The notes: a model not told the origin generated them from the sequence alone. Shown: positions 44,152 through 51,725, counted from the first letter of the stretch. The stretch is 64,000 bases of DNA from Mucilaginibacter gossypii (GCF_900100945.1 NZ_FNCG01000001.1:186001-250000); one strand, 5' to 3'. Translations and numbers: made by a program.

Positions 44152-44190
44152 AAAAGCCTGCAAATCAAATGATTGCAGGCTTTTGTTTTT
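44152..44190 (+). terminator. terminator after tRNA-Ser, brought by the element
   Basis: AAAAGCCTGCAA - 9-base loop - TTGCAGGCTTTT followed by GTTTTT: a perfect 12-bp stem with a T tract on the + strand. It lies inside the integrated element. Confidence 0.88.
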
Positions 44191-44238
44191 GGGCTAAATG
44201 CCCATTTTATCCACCATTTCGCATATAAAAAGTGCGTT

Positions 44239-44270
44239 ATTCGGTGAGTTAATTTTTGAAAATACTCACT
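44239..44270. promoter_or_regulatory. candidate integrase arm sites, left
   Basis: ATTCGGTGAGT (44239-44249) and the inverted ACTCACT (44264-44270) lie between attL and the integrase gene. GGTGAGTA occurs twice near attR. Shared short motifs near both ends fit arm-type recombinase sites. Confidence 0.4.
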
Positions 44271-44379
44271 CATCAATATCTACGTATCATTCTGGTAGTC
44301 AACCTGTTAAAAAGTTGAACATCTTGTACGGATCTGATTGCAAGCTTAATTTTGTTTCACTTTTTAATGTCAAAACATT

Positions 44380-45597
44380 ATGAAAACTAACTTCAGCTTG
44401 CTTTTTTATTTAAAGAAGCCAAAAAACCATCAAAACGGCCTTGTGCCTATTTATTTGCGGATTACTGTTAATGGTAAACGGGCAGAAACCAGTACAGGCC
44501 GGGAATGTGAACCTACTCTATGGAACAGTACCGCAGGACGCTTTAAGGGAACTAAAGAAGAAATCAAATCTTTTAACGCCTACCTTGATAACCTGCAAGC
44601 CCAGGTGTACGAAGCGCATGGCCAATTAACCGAAACTGGCGGTATGGTTACTGCCGAAAGTTTAAAAAACAAGCTATTGGGTAAGAGCGAAAAATCCCGG
44701 ATGCTTATCAGCTTGTTTAAAGACCACAATAAAAAGGTTTCGGCTTTGGTTGGTGATGAGTATGCTGCAGGGACATTGGAACGCTACGAAACCTCTTTAA
44801 GGCATACCCGGAGCTTTTTAGAATGGCAGTACAAAGTTTCGGATATAGACATTAAGCAGATTGACCATGATTTTATAACCAATTATGAATTTTATTTGCG
44901 ATCCGAACGTAAGTGCGCCAACAACTCCGCTATCAAATACATTAAGAACTTTGGCAAGATCATCCGCATTTGTTTAGCAAGTGGCTGGCTTGATAAAGAC
45001 CCTTTTGTAAATTACAAAGCCAAAGTTAAACGGGTTGACAGGATATTTTTAAACCGGGAAGAATTACAAGCCATAGCAGATAAAGTATTTCCAACCGAAC
45101 GGCTCAACCAGGTGAGGGATATTTTTCTTTTCTGTTGCTTTACAGGATTGGCCTATGCCGATGTGAAAAAATTGAAGCCGGCTGAAATAGTAAAAGGCCT
45201 TGACGGGGAAATGTGGATATATACCAAACGAAAAAAAACAGACACACCAAGTCGTATTCCTTTACTGCCATCTGCGTTGAGTTTGTTAAAAAGGTATGCA
45301 GACCATCCGCTTTGTTGCAATACAGATAAGGCGCTGCCCGTATCTACCAATCAAAAAATGAATGCGTATTTGAAAGAGATTGCAGACGTTTGCGGCATCA
45401 ATAAAATACTTACCTTTCATATTGCACGGCACACGTTCGCCACAACTGTAACGCTGTCTAATGGTGTACCTATTGAAAGCGTATCGAAAATGTTGGGCCA
45501 TACTAATATCAAAACCACCCAGCACTATGCCAAGATTTTAGATTTAAAAGTGGGACAGGATATGGCATTGCTTAGGCAAAAGTTTGTTATTGATTAA
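44380..45597 (+). CDS. tyrosine recombinase / site-specific integrase
   Basis: A 405-residue integrase of the Bacteroidota type: an N-terminal arm-binding domain (LLFYLKKPKNHQNGLVPIYL, ITVNGKRAETSTGRE), a core-binding SAM-like domain (about 105-205, ERYETSLRHTRSFLEWQYKV) and the catalytic domain. The catalytic Arg is in LFCCFTGLAYADVKKLK's neighbourhood; HIARHTFA gives His347 and Arg350, LGHTNIKTTQHYAKI gives His and the nucleophile Tyr383. It is located 250 bases right of the tRNA attachment site, the normal place for the enzyme that integrates and excises the element. It looks intact. Confidence 0.95.
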   Translation: MKTNFSLLFYLKKPKNHQNGLVPIYLRITVNGKRAETSTGRECEPTLWNSTAGRFKGTKEEIKSFNAYLDNLQAQVYEAHGQLTETGGMVTAESLKNKLLGKSEKSRMLISLFKDHNKKVSALVGDEYAAGTLERYETSLRHTRSFLEWQYKVSDIDIKQIDHDFITNYEFYLRSERKCANNSAIKYIKNFGKIIRICLASGWLDKDPFVNYKAKVKRVDRIFLNREELQAIADKVFPTERLNQVRDIFLFCCFTGLAYADVKKLKPAEIVKGLDGEMWIYTKRKKTDTPSRIPLLPSALSLLKRYADHPLCCNTDKALPVSTNQKMNAYLKEIADVCGINKILTFHIARHTFATTVTLSNGVPIESVSKMLGHTNIKTTQHYAKILDLKVGQDMALLRQKFVID

Positions 45598-45665
45598 CCC
45601 AATTATCAGTTTTAGGCAGCTTGGTTTTTCATTCCTTATTCACTGCTACAGCGAAGATAGCCCAC

Positions 45666-45734
45666 GCCGGGATAAAACGTCAAGGGTATATAAACCCCGA
45701 TGATAGGATCGGGGCCCTTGACATTTTACCCGGC
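45666..45734. other. nested 69-bp palindrome downstream of the integrase
   Basis: Three concentric stems: GCCGGG (45666-45671)/CCCGGC (45729-45734), GTCAAGGG (45679-45686)/CCCTTGAC (45715-45722) and CCCCGAT (45695-45701)/ATCGGGG (45708-45714). The outer spacers ATAAAAC and ATTTTA also pair in part. It starts about 70 bases after the integrase stop. Candidate for a transfer origin, a terminator or a structured RNA. Confidence 0.7.
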
Positions 45735-45859
45735 CTTGCGCTGTTGGTTGCTTAACGGTTGAATAAGGACTGGTTTGTTCAATCGGACGGCGTTTTGCAC
45801 TGTTTATTTTGAAGGGCGAATACATTAAATTCTCAAAGTACAAACGCGGCAGCGGGGGA

Positions 45860-45942
45860 GCAAGCGGAAGTTGGGCTCTGCCCAACTTTGCTTGCCGTTT
45901 GCGCTGCAAACGGGGTTTTGAGTATACCCAAAGTATACTTTG
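45860..45942. other. two adjacent hairpins and a 14-bp palindrome
   Basis: GCAAGC-gg-AAGTTGGGC-TCT-GCCCAACTT-t-GCTTGC (45860-45895) is followed directly by CCGTTTGC-GCT-GCAAACGG (45895-45913) and by CAAAGTATACTTTG (45929-45942). Further GTATAC palindromes lie at 45922 and 45987. No coding function. The density of dyads suggests protein binding or single-strand folding. Confidence 0.7.
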
Positions 45943-46052
45943 CCCACCTCATTGTAGTTTAAAGGCCGTTTTTACCATGGTAGTGAGTATACTTTAAATT
46001 TGTAATTTGGAATATACCAAACTTTAGTCAGGCTTTGTTCACATAAAAAGCG

Positions 46053-47076
46053 CTACGAATTTCTATCCAGTCCGTCTATGTATCCCAATTCTTTCAAGCG
46101 GGATTTTAATTGCGCGTCAACTTTATTTTTAGCAGTATAAAACGCCAGAATTTTCAATTTTAATGGTAACGGTTGTTGAATAAACTTTTCAAAATCTATA
46201 TCTGTCCTGTAGACCCTCAGTTGATGAAGTTCTGGAAGATTTTCGATACCAGTTAGAGAACCAAGCGTTTTACAGTTAAGAACCTTTATATCGGTCAAAT
46301 TTGTAAATTCCTTGCCAAAATGAATTTTCGGCAAGCGAATATGGTCTTGAACTAATAATGTTTTTAACTTATGGAAGCGGTTTATGTTTTCTAAATCATT
46401 TAATCCTCTTATCCAAGTGAGATTTAAATTTTCAATGTTATTACCCTCAATCTCGTTGATATTATCTCTGCCTCCAAGTATGATGTTCAAAGTGTGCAGA
46501 ACTGGCAATTCGTTTACAAATGATAACGGAACTTTTGATATGCCGTTTAAGTTGAGATGTTCTAATCTTTTTAAAGAGCCTATCGCTTCTATATTCTTGG
46601 TGTGACCCGCAACAATTAAATAATCCAAATTTTTGTAGCTGGACAAATAATCCAAGTTTAAAGCCTTTGTTTTGGTGTCCAAAATGTACAATCTGTTTAA
46701 GTTTTGGAAATTCTTAGCACTTAGTATATCTGTTTCTTTGAGCTCGAATACGCCTATCCCTAATTTTTTCAGGTTTTTTTAAATAAGTAATGCTTTCTAA
46801 ATTATGAGCTTGCCTTAAGCAGTCAATACTCAATGATTTTACTTCCGGTATCTGGTCAACAATACTACAATCAAATGAGCTGCTATAATGTCCATAAAAC
46901 CGTATAGTGAGATTTTCATCATACTTGCCAGTCAGTTCATTGAGTTTTGACAAGATATGACTGTTATAGACTTCCGAAGAGAATTGTACAATTACTTCTT
47001 TATTTTCGTCCAGTAGTCTGCTAATAACATTTTCATCAATTACATCAGGGTCTTGAATTCTGTGCTGCTTTCTCAT
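46053..47076 (-). pseudogene. leucine-rich-repeat protein, broken by a frameshift
   Basis: Two adjacent frames, 47076-46714 (120 residues) and 46691-46053 (212 residues), join into one protein if one A is removed from a run of seven A (T7 at 46774-46780 on the + strand). The corrected junction reads SITYLKNLKKLGIGVFELKE then TDILSAKNFQNLNRLYIL, a natural leucine-rich repeat. The intact protein of about 340 residues would have a short N-terminal region (IVQFSSEVYNSHILSKL) and about ten irregular repeats such as LKRLEHLNLNGISKVPLSFV. There is no signal peptide, so it is probably cytoplasmic. The base composition is AT-richer than that of the chromosomal genes. The frameshift could be real decay, phase variation or a homopolymer read error. 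Confidence 0.7.
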
Positions 47077-47305
47077 TAGCCTTGTTATGTTATAGATTAA
47101 GGTTTGTACAACAAAACTATCTTTTTTTTAATGATTCCAATTATTGACTGCTATTACATTTGCATGAGCGTTCAAATTGACTATATAGTTTGGCTAAAAT
47201 CAAATCACCACAGTAGTAACGTGAAGCTTGTTTTATTAAAATAAGTCGCAATTGATGAATTTATAATTCGTATAGTAACGTCCATTGCAACCATCGGGAG
47301 CAATG

Positions 47306-47368
47306 GCAAGTTTGCCCCGAGCCGCAGGCATCGGGGGAGTTTTTGTGGTAACAAAAACACAAACTTGC
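47306..47368. other. three-way-junction-like folded region
   Basis: The outer stem GCAAGTTT (47306-47313)/AAACTTGC (47361-47368) encloses two hairpins: CCCCGA-10-base loop-TCGGGG (47315-47336) and GTTTTTGT-GGTA-ACAAAAAC (47339-47358). All three stems are perfect. Found in the right part of the element, about 230 bases upstream of the leucine-rich-repeat gene's start. Confidence 0.72.
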
Positions 47369-47656
47369 TACTTATCGGCGGACTACTTTATAAAACCGGC
47401 ATAGTCGTTCAGGTAATCTTCTGTTAAGCAACAAAAAGCGGAAGAAGACAGGGCTGTCAAGGGAACGTGGAATAAATGGCCAAGTGCGTGAAAGGCTTGT
47501 GGGTTTATGCCGCGAAAGCCCTTTACTGCCCTGGCTTCGCGGGCTACCTTTGCGGTTACAGATGATCACCATGATAAGTTACGATAAAATGTGTTACAAA
47601 TCCAAAATTGCTATATTTGCACTATAAGATTTGCAATTAATCTGTACAAAAAAAGT

Positions 47657-47676
47657 GGTGAGTATTTCGGTGAGTA
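47657..47676. promoter_or_regulatory. candidate integrase arm sites, right
   Basis: GGTGAGTA at 47657-47664 and again at 47669-47676, spaced 12 bases apart, about 55 bases left of attR. Related motifs lie near attL. Confidence 0.4.
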
Positions 47677-47730
47677 AGAAATAAAATCCATATAAAATAT
47701 TGAATATCAGGTCGGTTTAAGAGGTAAACA

Positions 47731-47747
47731 AATCCCTCTCTCTCCGC
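47731..47747 (+). repeat. attachment site, right (attR)
   Basis: AATCCCTCTCTCTCCGC, identical to 44112-44128. It is followed by TTCGC rather than CA, so the pre-integration tRNA gene did not encode CCA. Confidence 0.85.
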
Positions 47748-47755
47748 TTCGCAAG

Positions 47756-47781
47756 AGGATCGCAAGTTGCGGTCCTTTTTT
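47756..47781 (+). terminator. original tRNA-Ser terminator, displaced by the element
   Basis: AGGATCGC - AAGTT - GCGGTCCT followed by six T, with one G-T wobble in the 8-bp stem. It lies just beyond attR and would have ended the tRNA transcript before integration. Confidence 0.75.
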
Positions 47782-47815
47782 GTTGCTATAGGTCCCGTCA
47801 TAAAAGCCGACACTG

Positions 47816-47846
47816 TTTACTTACATCCATTAAACGCTTACATTTG
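47816..47846 (+). promoter_or_regulatory. promoter of the kinase / Thg1-like operon
   Basis: TTTA (47816-47819), 19 bases, TACATTTG (47839-47846), a perfect TAnnTTTG box. The start codon at 47852 is only 5 bases downstream, so the mRNA is probably leaderless. Confidence 0.6.
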
Positions 47847-47851
47847 CACAA

Positions 47852-48298
47852 ATGGAAGCTATAATATTTTGCGGAATTCAGGCGACAGGTAAAACTACTT
47901 TCTTTAAAGAGAGTTTTTTTAACACCCACATGCGTATTTCCTTAGACCAGCTAAACACAAGAAATAAAGAATTGAGGTTTATAGAAACTTGCATCCAAAC
48001 ATCCCATCCATTTGTAATAGATAACACTAATTCTTCCCTGGAAGAAAGAGCAAAATATATAACTATCGCGAAAGCAAATAACTTTAAAGTGATTGGATAT
48101 TATTTTCAATCTAAGATAACTGATGCCATAAAGCGGAATAATCAACGTGTTGGTAAAGAAAATATCCCTGAAATTGGCATACGGGGAACTTTTAAGCGTC
48201 TTGTCTTACCGCAGATAGCAGAAGGTTTTGATGAACTTTATTATGTAGTAGCGGAAAATAATACATTTACAGTAAACAAATGGTTAGATGAAGTTTGA
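47852..48298 (+). CDS. T4-Pnkp-like polynucleotide 5'-kinase domain protein
   Basis: A 148-residue P-loop kinase. Walker A is GIQATGKTTFF at residues about 8-18; MRISLDQLN carries the Asp expected as general base; VIDNTNSSLEERAKYI matches the substrate-binding loop of T4 polynucleotide kinase (DTNLNPERR-like); and DAIKRNNQR supplies the lid arginines. It is a minimal kinase without the phosphatase domain of T4 Pnkp. It probably phosphorylates 5'-OH ends of RNA. Its last 11 bases overlap the start of the Thg1-like gene, so the two are translationally coupled. The base composition is AT-rich. A small-molecule or zeta-toxin-like substrate is the main alternative. Confidence 0.82.
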   Translation: MEAIIFCGIQATGKTTFFKESFFNTHMRISLDQLNTRNKELRFIETCIQTSHPFVIDNTNSSLEERAKYITIAKANNFKVIGYYFQSKITDAIKRNNQRVGKENIPEIGIRGTFKRLVLPQIAEGFDELYYVVAENNTFTVNKWLDEV

Positions 48299-49049
48299 TG
48301 ATTTAGATGAAAAAATGAGGATATATGAGACCTCACAAGACCGCTGCGTACTCCCTGATATGTACATTGTAGCCAGAATTGATGGACGAAGTTTCACCAG
48401 ACTTACAAAAGAAACACACAAATTCGAAGCACCTTTTGACGAAAAATTTCGGGACTTGATGGTTGAAACAGTAAAACACCTGATGAATTGCGGTTTCAAT
48501 GTGATATATGGTTATACCGAAAGTGACGAAATATCACTGCTCCTGCACCCAAACGAAAATCTTTTTGGCCGAAAGACCAGAAAATACATTTCCATATTAG
48601 CAAGCGAAGCCAGCGCCAAATTCTCCGCATCGCTGGGCAGCGTGGCAGCTTTTGACTGCCGCCTCTCAGAGCTTCCCAATAGAAATTTAGTGGAAGATTA
48701 TTTTAGATGGCGTAATGAAGATGCACACAGAAACGCCTTAAATGCACATTGTTACTGGCGGCTAAGACAAGATGGTTTTACCATGAATGAGGCAACTTCA
48801 AAAATCGAGGGGATGAGCATTGCTAATAAAAATGAATTATTATTTCAGTATGGCGTAAATTTCAACAATCTTCCCGCTTGGCAAAAAAGAGGAATAGGTT
48901 TGTATTGGAAGGATTTAAAAAAGGAAGGATTTAATCCGAAGACCGATGAACACGTGTTAATTAACCGACGTACACTTTATATAAACATGGAATTGCCCAT
49001 GCGGGATGAATACAATAAATTTATACATGATCTGGTAGACAAGTACTAA
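48288..49049 (+). CDS. Thg1-like 3'-5' nucleotide polymerase (tRNA-His guanylyltransferase family)
   Basis: A 253-residue protein of the Thg1/TLP family, which adds nucleotides to RNA 5' ends in the 3'-5' direction after activating a 5'-phosphate. Metal ligands are in YIVARIDGRSFTRLT (Asp of IDGRSF) and GYTESDEISLLL (the DE pair). KFEAPFDEKFRDLM and DAHRNALNAHCYW follow; the latter aligns with the HINNLYNT block of eukaryotic Thg1, with the His kept. The C-terminus is LPMRDEYNKFIHDL. Bacterial members repair 5'-truncated tRNAs rather than add the obligatory G-1. Coupled to the kinase gene by an 11-base overlap. Confidence 0.92.
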   Translation: MKFDDLDEKMRIYETSQDRCVLPDMYIVARIDGRSFTRLTKETHKFEAPFDEKFRDLMVETVKHLMNCGFNVIYGYTESDEISLLLHPNENLFGRKTRKYISILASEASAKFSASLGSVAAFDCRLSELPNRNLVEDYFRWRNEDAHRNALNAHCYWRLRQDGFTMNEATSKIEGMSIANKNELLFQYGVNFNNLPAWQKRGIGLYWKDLKKEGFNPKTDEHVLINRRTLYINMELPMRDEYNKFIHDLVDKY

Positions 49050-49632
49050 AAGCAGGACTGAGTTTACACTTTCTTAATACTTTTTACAACCTCCAAAATC
49101 CCTTCCAGGTGTTCTAACAGGTTTCCACCCGCTGATATTGATTTGTATCTGTTAAAAAATTTTAAATCAAATGGTTAAATGATTTTGCTTTATGTCAAAT
49201 ACTCAAAGTTGCCATCAATTCGCATCATAAAGGAGATCTGGAAAAACCATTTTTGATTCATCCCTCTTCACCAATTTCATTTACATTCTTAACTATTTGA
49301 TTTTGATAACTAAAGGTGGCCAAAACCAAATTGGCCAACAGGGTCAATATGTTGTGGTTTATCCATTATCGATAGAATTCTAAAAAACCGATTTACAAAT
49401 GGTGTAAACGCTATGTGCAGTCATATACAATTTAGTACCATTATTTTACTCTTGTTGTTTCTTTAAAAACATACTTATAATTTGGTTATGTAATCTAAAT
49501 ATCAGTCACTTTTGTATCGGCATCATTTGATTTTCGATAAGAGGTTAGTACATATTAACGTGCTCTGTTAATTGCTATTTACCTGGGCTGATATAACCGA
49601 TTTAAATTAAGTAAATAAATTTTAAACCAATC
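49050..49632. other. AT-rich gap after the Thg1-like gene
   Basis: 583 bases without a supported gene. A minus-strand frame near 49055-49165 would read PFDLKFFNRYKSISAGGNLL then EHLEGILEVVKSIKKV before a stop; it looks protein-like but has a stop just upstream and no start, so it may be a gene remnant. GGCCAAAACCAAATTGGCC at about 49318-49336 is an imperfect dyad. Confidence 0.5.
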
Positions 49633-50061
49633 ATGATTGAACAGGGCTCTTACCTAAAATCGAAAATTTATGATTTAATGAACCTGATGATTAACGACGA
49701 AAGCGGGTTGTTTGAAGTAGGCGATTTGGATGGTTACATTGATAAGTTAATTGAAAAAGCATGTATCATAACTATTATGGCACAAGATGCTTTACAGGGT
49801 TTTTTGGCTTATTATGCCAACGATTATGAAAATAAAGTTGGGTTTATTTCCATGCTGATCATCGATCCTTCTACAAAACGGATGGGGTATGGCCGAAGGC
49901 TTGTTGAATTTGCATTAAAAGATTTAACAATGAAGGGGTTTGAAAAATGTCGTACCGAGGTGAATGCTGACAACATTAAAGCAGTAAATATTTGTAAAAG
50001 GTTAGGCTTTACGTATGTGGGCTGTAATAATATATACATCGTGTTTGAAAAACAGCTATAG
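49633..50061 (+). CDS. GNAT-family N-acetyltransferase
   Basis: A 142-residue GNAT protein. The acetyl-CoA-binding motif A is MLIIDPSTKRMGYGRRLVEF (R/QxxGxG/A type); motif B follows in NADNIKAVNICKRLGFTYVG with the usual NxxAxxxYxxxGF layout. The N-terminal part is short and acidic (MINDESGLFEVGDLDGYIDK). Substrate unknown; it resembles acyltransferases found near polysaccharide genes, but the neighbours here do not fix a role. Convergent with the FG-GAP gene, gap 50 bases. Confidence 0.9.
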   Translation: MIEQGSYLKSKIYDLMNLMINDESGLFEVGDLDGYIDKLIEKACIITIMAQDALQGFLAYYANDYENKVGFISMLIIDPSTKRMGYGRRLVEFALKDLTMKGFEKCRTEVNADNIKAVNICKRLGFTYVGCNNIYIVFEKQL

Positions 50062-50111
50062 TTCCCTCAAACAATCCTGATCTATTTGCCTTGGAAATTT
50101 AGTTGTTACTT

Positions 50112-51725
50112 TCATTTCGAAACGTTTTTTAAAACGTAGAAAAGCGGCTCTTTGATATTATAACTGAAAGGGCCAAAATCAAAAAAGGCATTTCCAATAA
50201 GCAGGTCGGGCTTTCCATCACCGTTTATATCACCGGCATCAAGAGTTACCGCGCGTTCAAACTTTGTATCGGCAGGAAATGCATATGGGACAAAGTTTAA
50301 GTTGCCGGTGTTTTTTAGATATACAAAGCCTTCTTCGGGTTGCTTTGCATCGGTAAAAAGGCTGATTGTTGCAAGATCAACTTCTCCGTCACTATCAAAA
50401 TCCTTAGCGATGGCTTTATAGCAGCCGTTTATCGGATAAAAATATCGCTGTTTATAATTGTCTTTTCCATCGTTCAAAAAAATGTAGATACCATGGTATG
50501 GTTTTAATACCAGCGTTGCATTCCCGTTATCGCCGCAGGTGTAAACTATGTCTTTATACCCGTCATGGTTCATGTCAACCATTTCAAAGTAGGACGACCC
50601 ATAAATTGGCGGAAACCTTAAAATTTCCTTTGACTCAAATTTGCCGCTCCCTTTGTTTTCGAAATGGAAAATCCCTTCTTCTCCCTGTGCAAAAAGCACG
50701 TACAGGCCAGGTAATTTTTTATCCTTATAATCAATATATGCTTTTATGGCTCCGGGTAAATTACTTATTACATGTTTGGTAAAAGCGCCGGTACCCAAAT
50801 TTTCCATCCAACAGAGCTCGCCCGTTATACTCCCAAATTCACAAATAACATAGTCGGTTTTGTTGTCATTATTTAAATCGGCCGCCAGTATTTGAACCGG
50901 GCGACCAAGCTTATTGAATACAGGCTGAAATGCTAATTGCATTTTGCCTTCGGCGGAAATGGTTAATGGGGTTATAGTCCCCAGTTTATCGCTGTTGGCA
51001 CCTAATTCATTGCCTATGGTGCAAATCATGGTATTGCCATGGTCGAAAAGCATATCAACCACAGGGCCGGTTGTTGATACCGAATCGATGATATTTAATT
51101 GACCTGATAAAAGATAAAGCTTTTTTGTTTGCCCGTTGGCAATAAAAACACGAGCGGGCTTAGCGCTGTTGTCAATTCTTACATAGCAGCCCAGCACCTG
51201 TTTGCCGTCAAATGATTGCTGTGATTTTTGGATGTTAAAAAAGGGGAGTTCCCGTTTAATAGCCATGGGCCTGTTTTGTGCAGGTAAGGCGATAGGGGCG
51301 GTGTTCATGTAATAATCGATAATATCTTGCCATTGTTCCTCATTTAATGCGGGCTTGTCGGGCACAATCAAATCGTCGCCCTTAATTGTCCCTACGTATG
51401 ACTCACCTCTGTGGGCTTTAATGCCCATACGTAAACCCATTTGCGGAAATACATTTTTCCATTTAAACCTGTTAAGCAACGCTGGTTCGGGCAGCATATG
51501 GCACGAGCGGCAATATTGTTGTGATAATATCTTACCCCTGGCAATGCTTTGAAGGGTTGCCGTCGGGTAATCGGTACGTAGATCTGTACCGGCATTATCC
51601 TGTTTGTTTTCAGAGAAATGCCATATTGAATAAACTACCAAAACGGTTATGACCAAAACAATCGAACCAACAATTACAACTTTGCGATTTTTTGCAGGAC
51701 GGTGACTATCAGGTTTATTATTCAT
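50112..51725 (-). CDS. FG-GAP/VCBS-repeat protein with N-terminal haem c motif
   Basis: A 537-residue protein with one N-terminal membrane anchor (VVIVGSIVLVITVLVVYSIW). A c-type haem motif QYCRSCHMLPEP follows near residue 73, then a beta-propeller of FG-GAP-like repeats with calcium-type loops (AADLNNDNKTDYVICEFG, VDMNHDGYKDIVYT, KDFDSDGEVDLATIS, GDINGDGKPDLLIGN). Such proteins frequently stand at the end of SusCD loci, where they may carry electrons or bind glycan at the surface; this is inference. It lies 150 bases behind the SusD gene on the same strand. Confidence 0.86.
   Translation of the reverse strand: MNNKPDSHRPAKNRKVVIVGSIVLVITVLVVYSIWHFSENKQDNAGTDLRTDYPTATLQSIARGKILSQQYCRSCHMLPEPALLNRFKWKNVFPQMGLRMGIKAHRGESYVGTIKGDDLIVPDKPALNEEQWQDIIDYYMNTAPIALPAQNRPMAIKRELPFFNIQKSQQSFDGKQVLGCYVRIDNSAKPARVFIANGQTKKLYLLSGQLNIIDSVSTTGPVVDMLFDHGNTMICTIGNELGANSDKLGTITPLTISAEGKMQLAFQPVFNKLGRPVQILAADLNNDNKTDYVICEFGSITGELCWMENLGTGAFTKHVISNLPGAIKAYIDYKDKKLPGLYVLFAQGEEGIFHFENKGSGKFESKEILRFPPIYGSSYFEMVDMNHDGYKDIVYTCGDNGNATLVLKPYHGIYIFLNDGKDNYKQRYFYPINGCYKAIAKDFDSDGEVDLATISLFTDAKQPEEGFVYLKNTGNLNFVPYAFPADTKFERAVTLDAGDINGDGKPDLLIGNAFFDFGPFSYNIKEPLFYVLKNVSK

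Larger units (their letters stand above)
47077..47730. other. non-coding right part of the element
   Basis: About 650 bases without a convincing gene. Contents: the three-way-junction-like fold (47306-47368), a TATATTTG promoter-like box at 47612-47619 and two direct GGTGAGTA copies near the right end. A 26-codon open frame at 47164 is too short to call. The stretch 47372-47572 has a minus-strand open frame that looks like chance. Confidence 0.6.
44112..47747. mobile_element. 3.6-kb integrative element in tRNA-Ser
   Basis: It is bounded by a 17-bp direct repeat of the tRNA 3' end and holds a tyrosine recombinase, a frameshifted leucine-rich-repeat gene and several strongly folded non-coding stretches. 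No relaxase, replication, primase or capsid gene is visible, so it is either a minimal or decayed element, or depends on a helper. The element supplies the encoded CCA and a new terminator for the tRNA. The chromosome's original downstream sequence, with its own terminator at 47756, now follows the right repeat. Confidence 0.82.

Noticed and set aside
45646..45909. Minus-strand 87-codon frame in the integrative element
   Set aside because: It runs across the nested palindrome and twin hairpins, has an odd composition (Arg/Pro-rich) and no recognisable domain; the structure explains the sequence better.
47164..47244. 26-codon open frame starting MSVQIDYIVW
   Set aside because: Too short to support; its ATG lies one base behind a TACATTTG box, so it would precede the expected transcription start.
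47372..47572. Minus-strand 66-codon frame in the right part of the element
   Set aside because: Arg/Pro/Ser-rich chance translation of repeat-like DNA with no domain or upstream signal.
47731..47747. Possible second tRNA-Ser gene
   Set aside because: Only the last 17 bases of the tRNA are present, with no D, anticodon or variable arm; it is the right attachment site.
49055..49165. Protein-like minus-strand fragment after the Thg1-like gene
   Set aside because: About 36 codons with a stop immediately upstream and no start codon; at best a gene remnant, so not listed as a gene.
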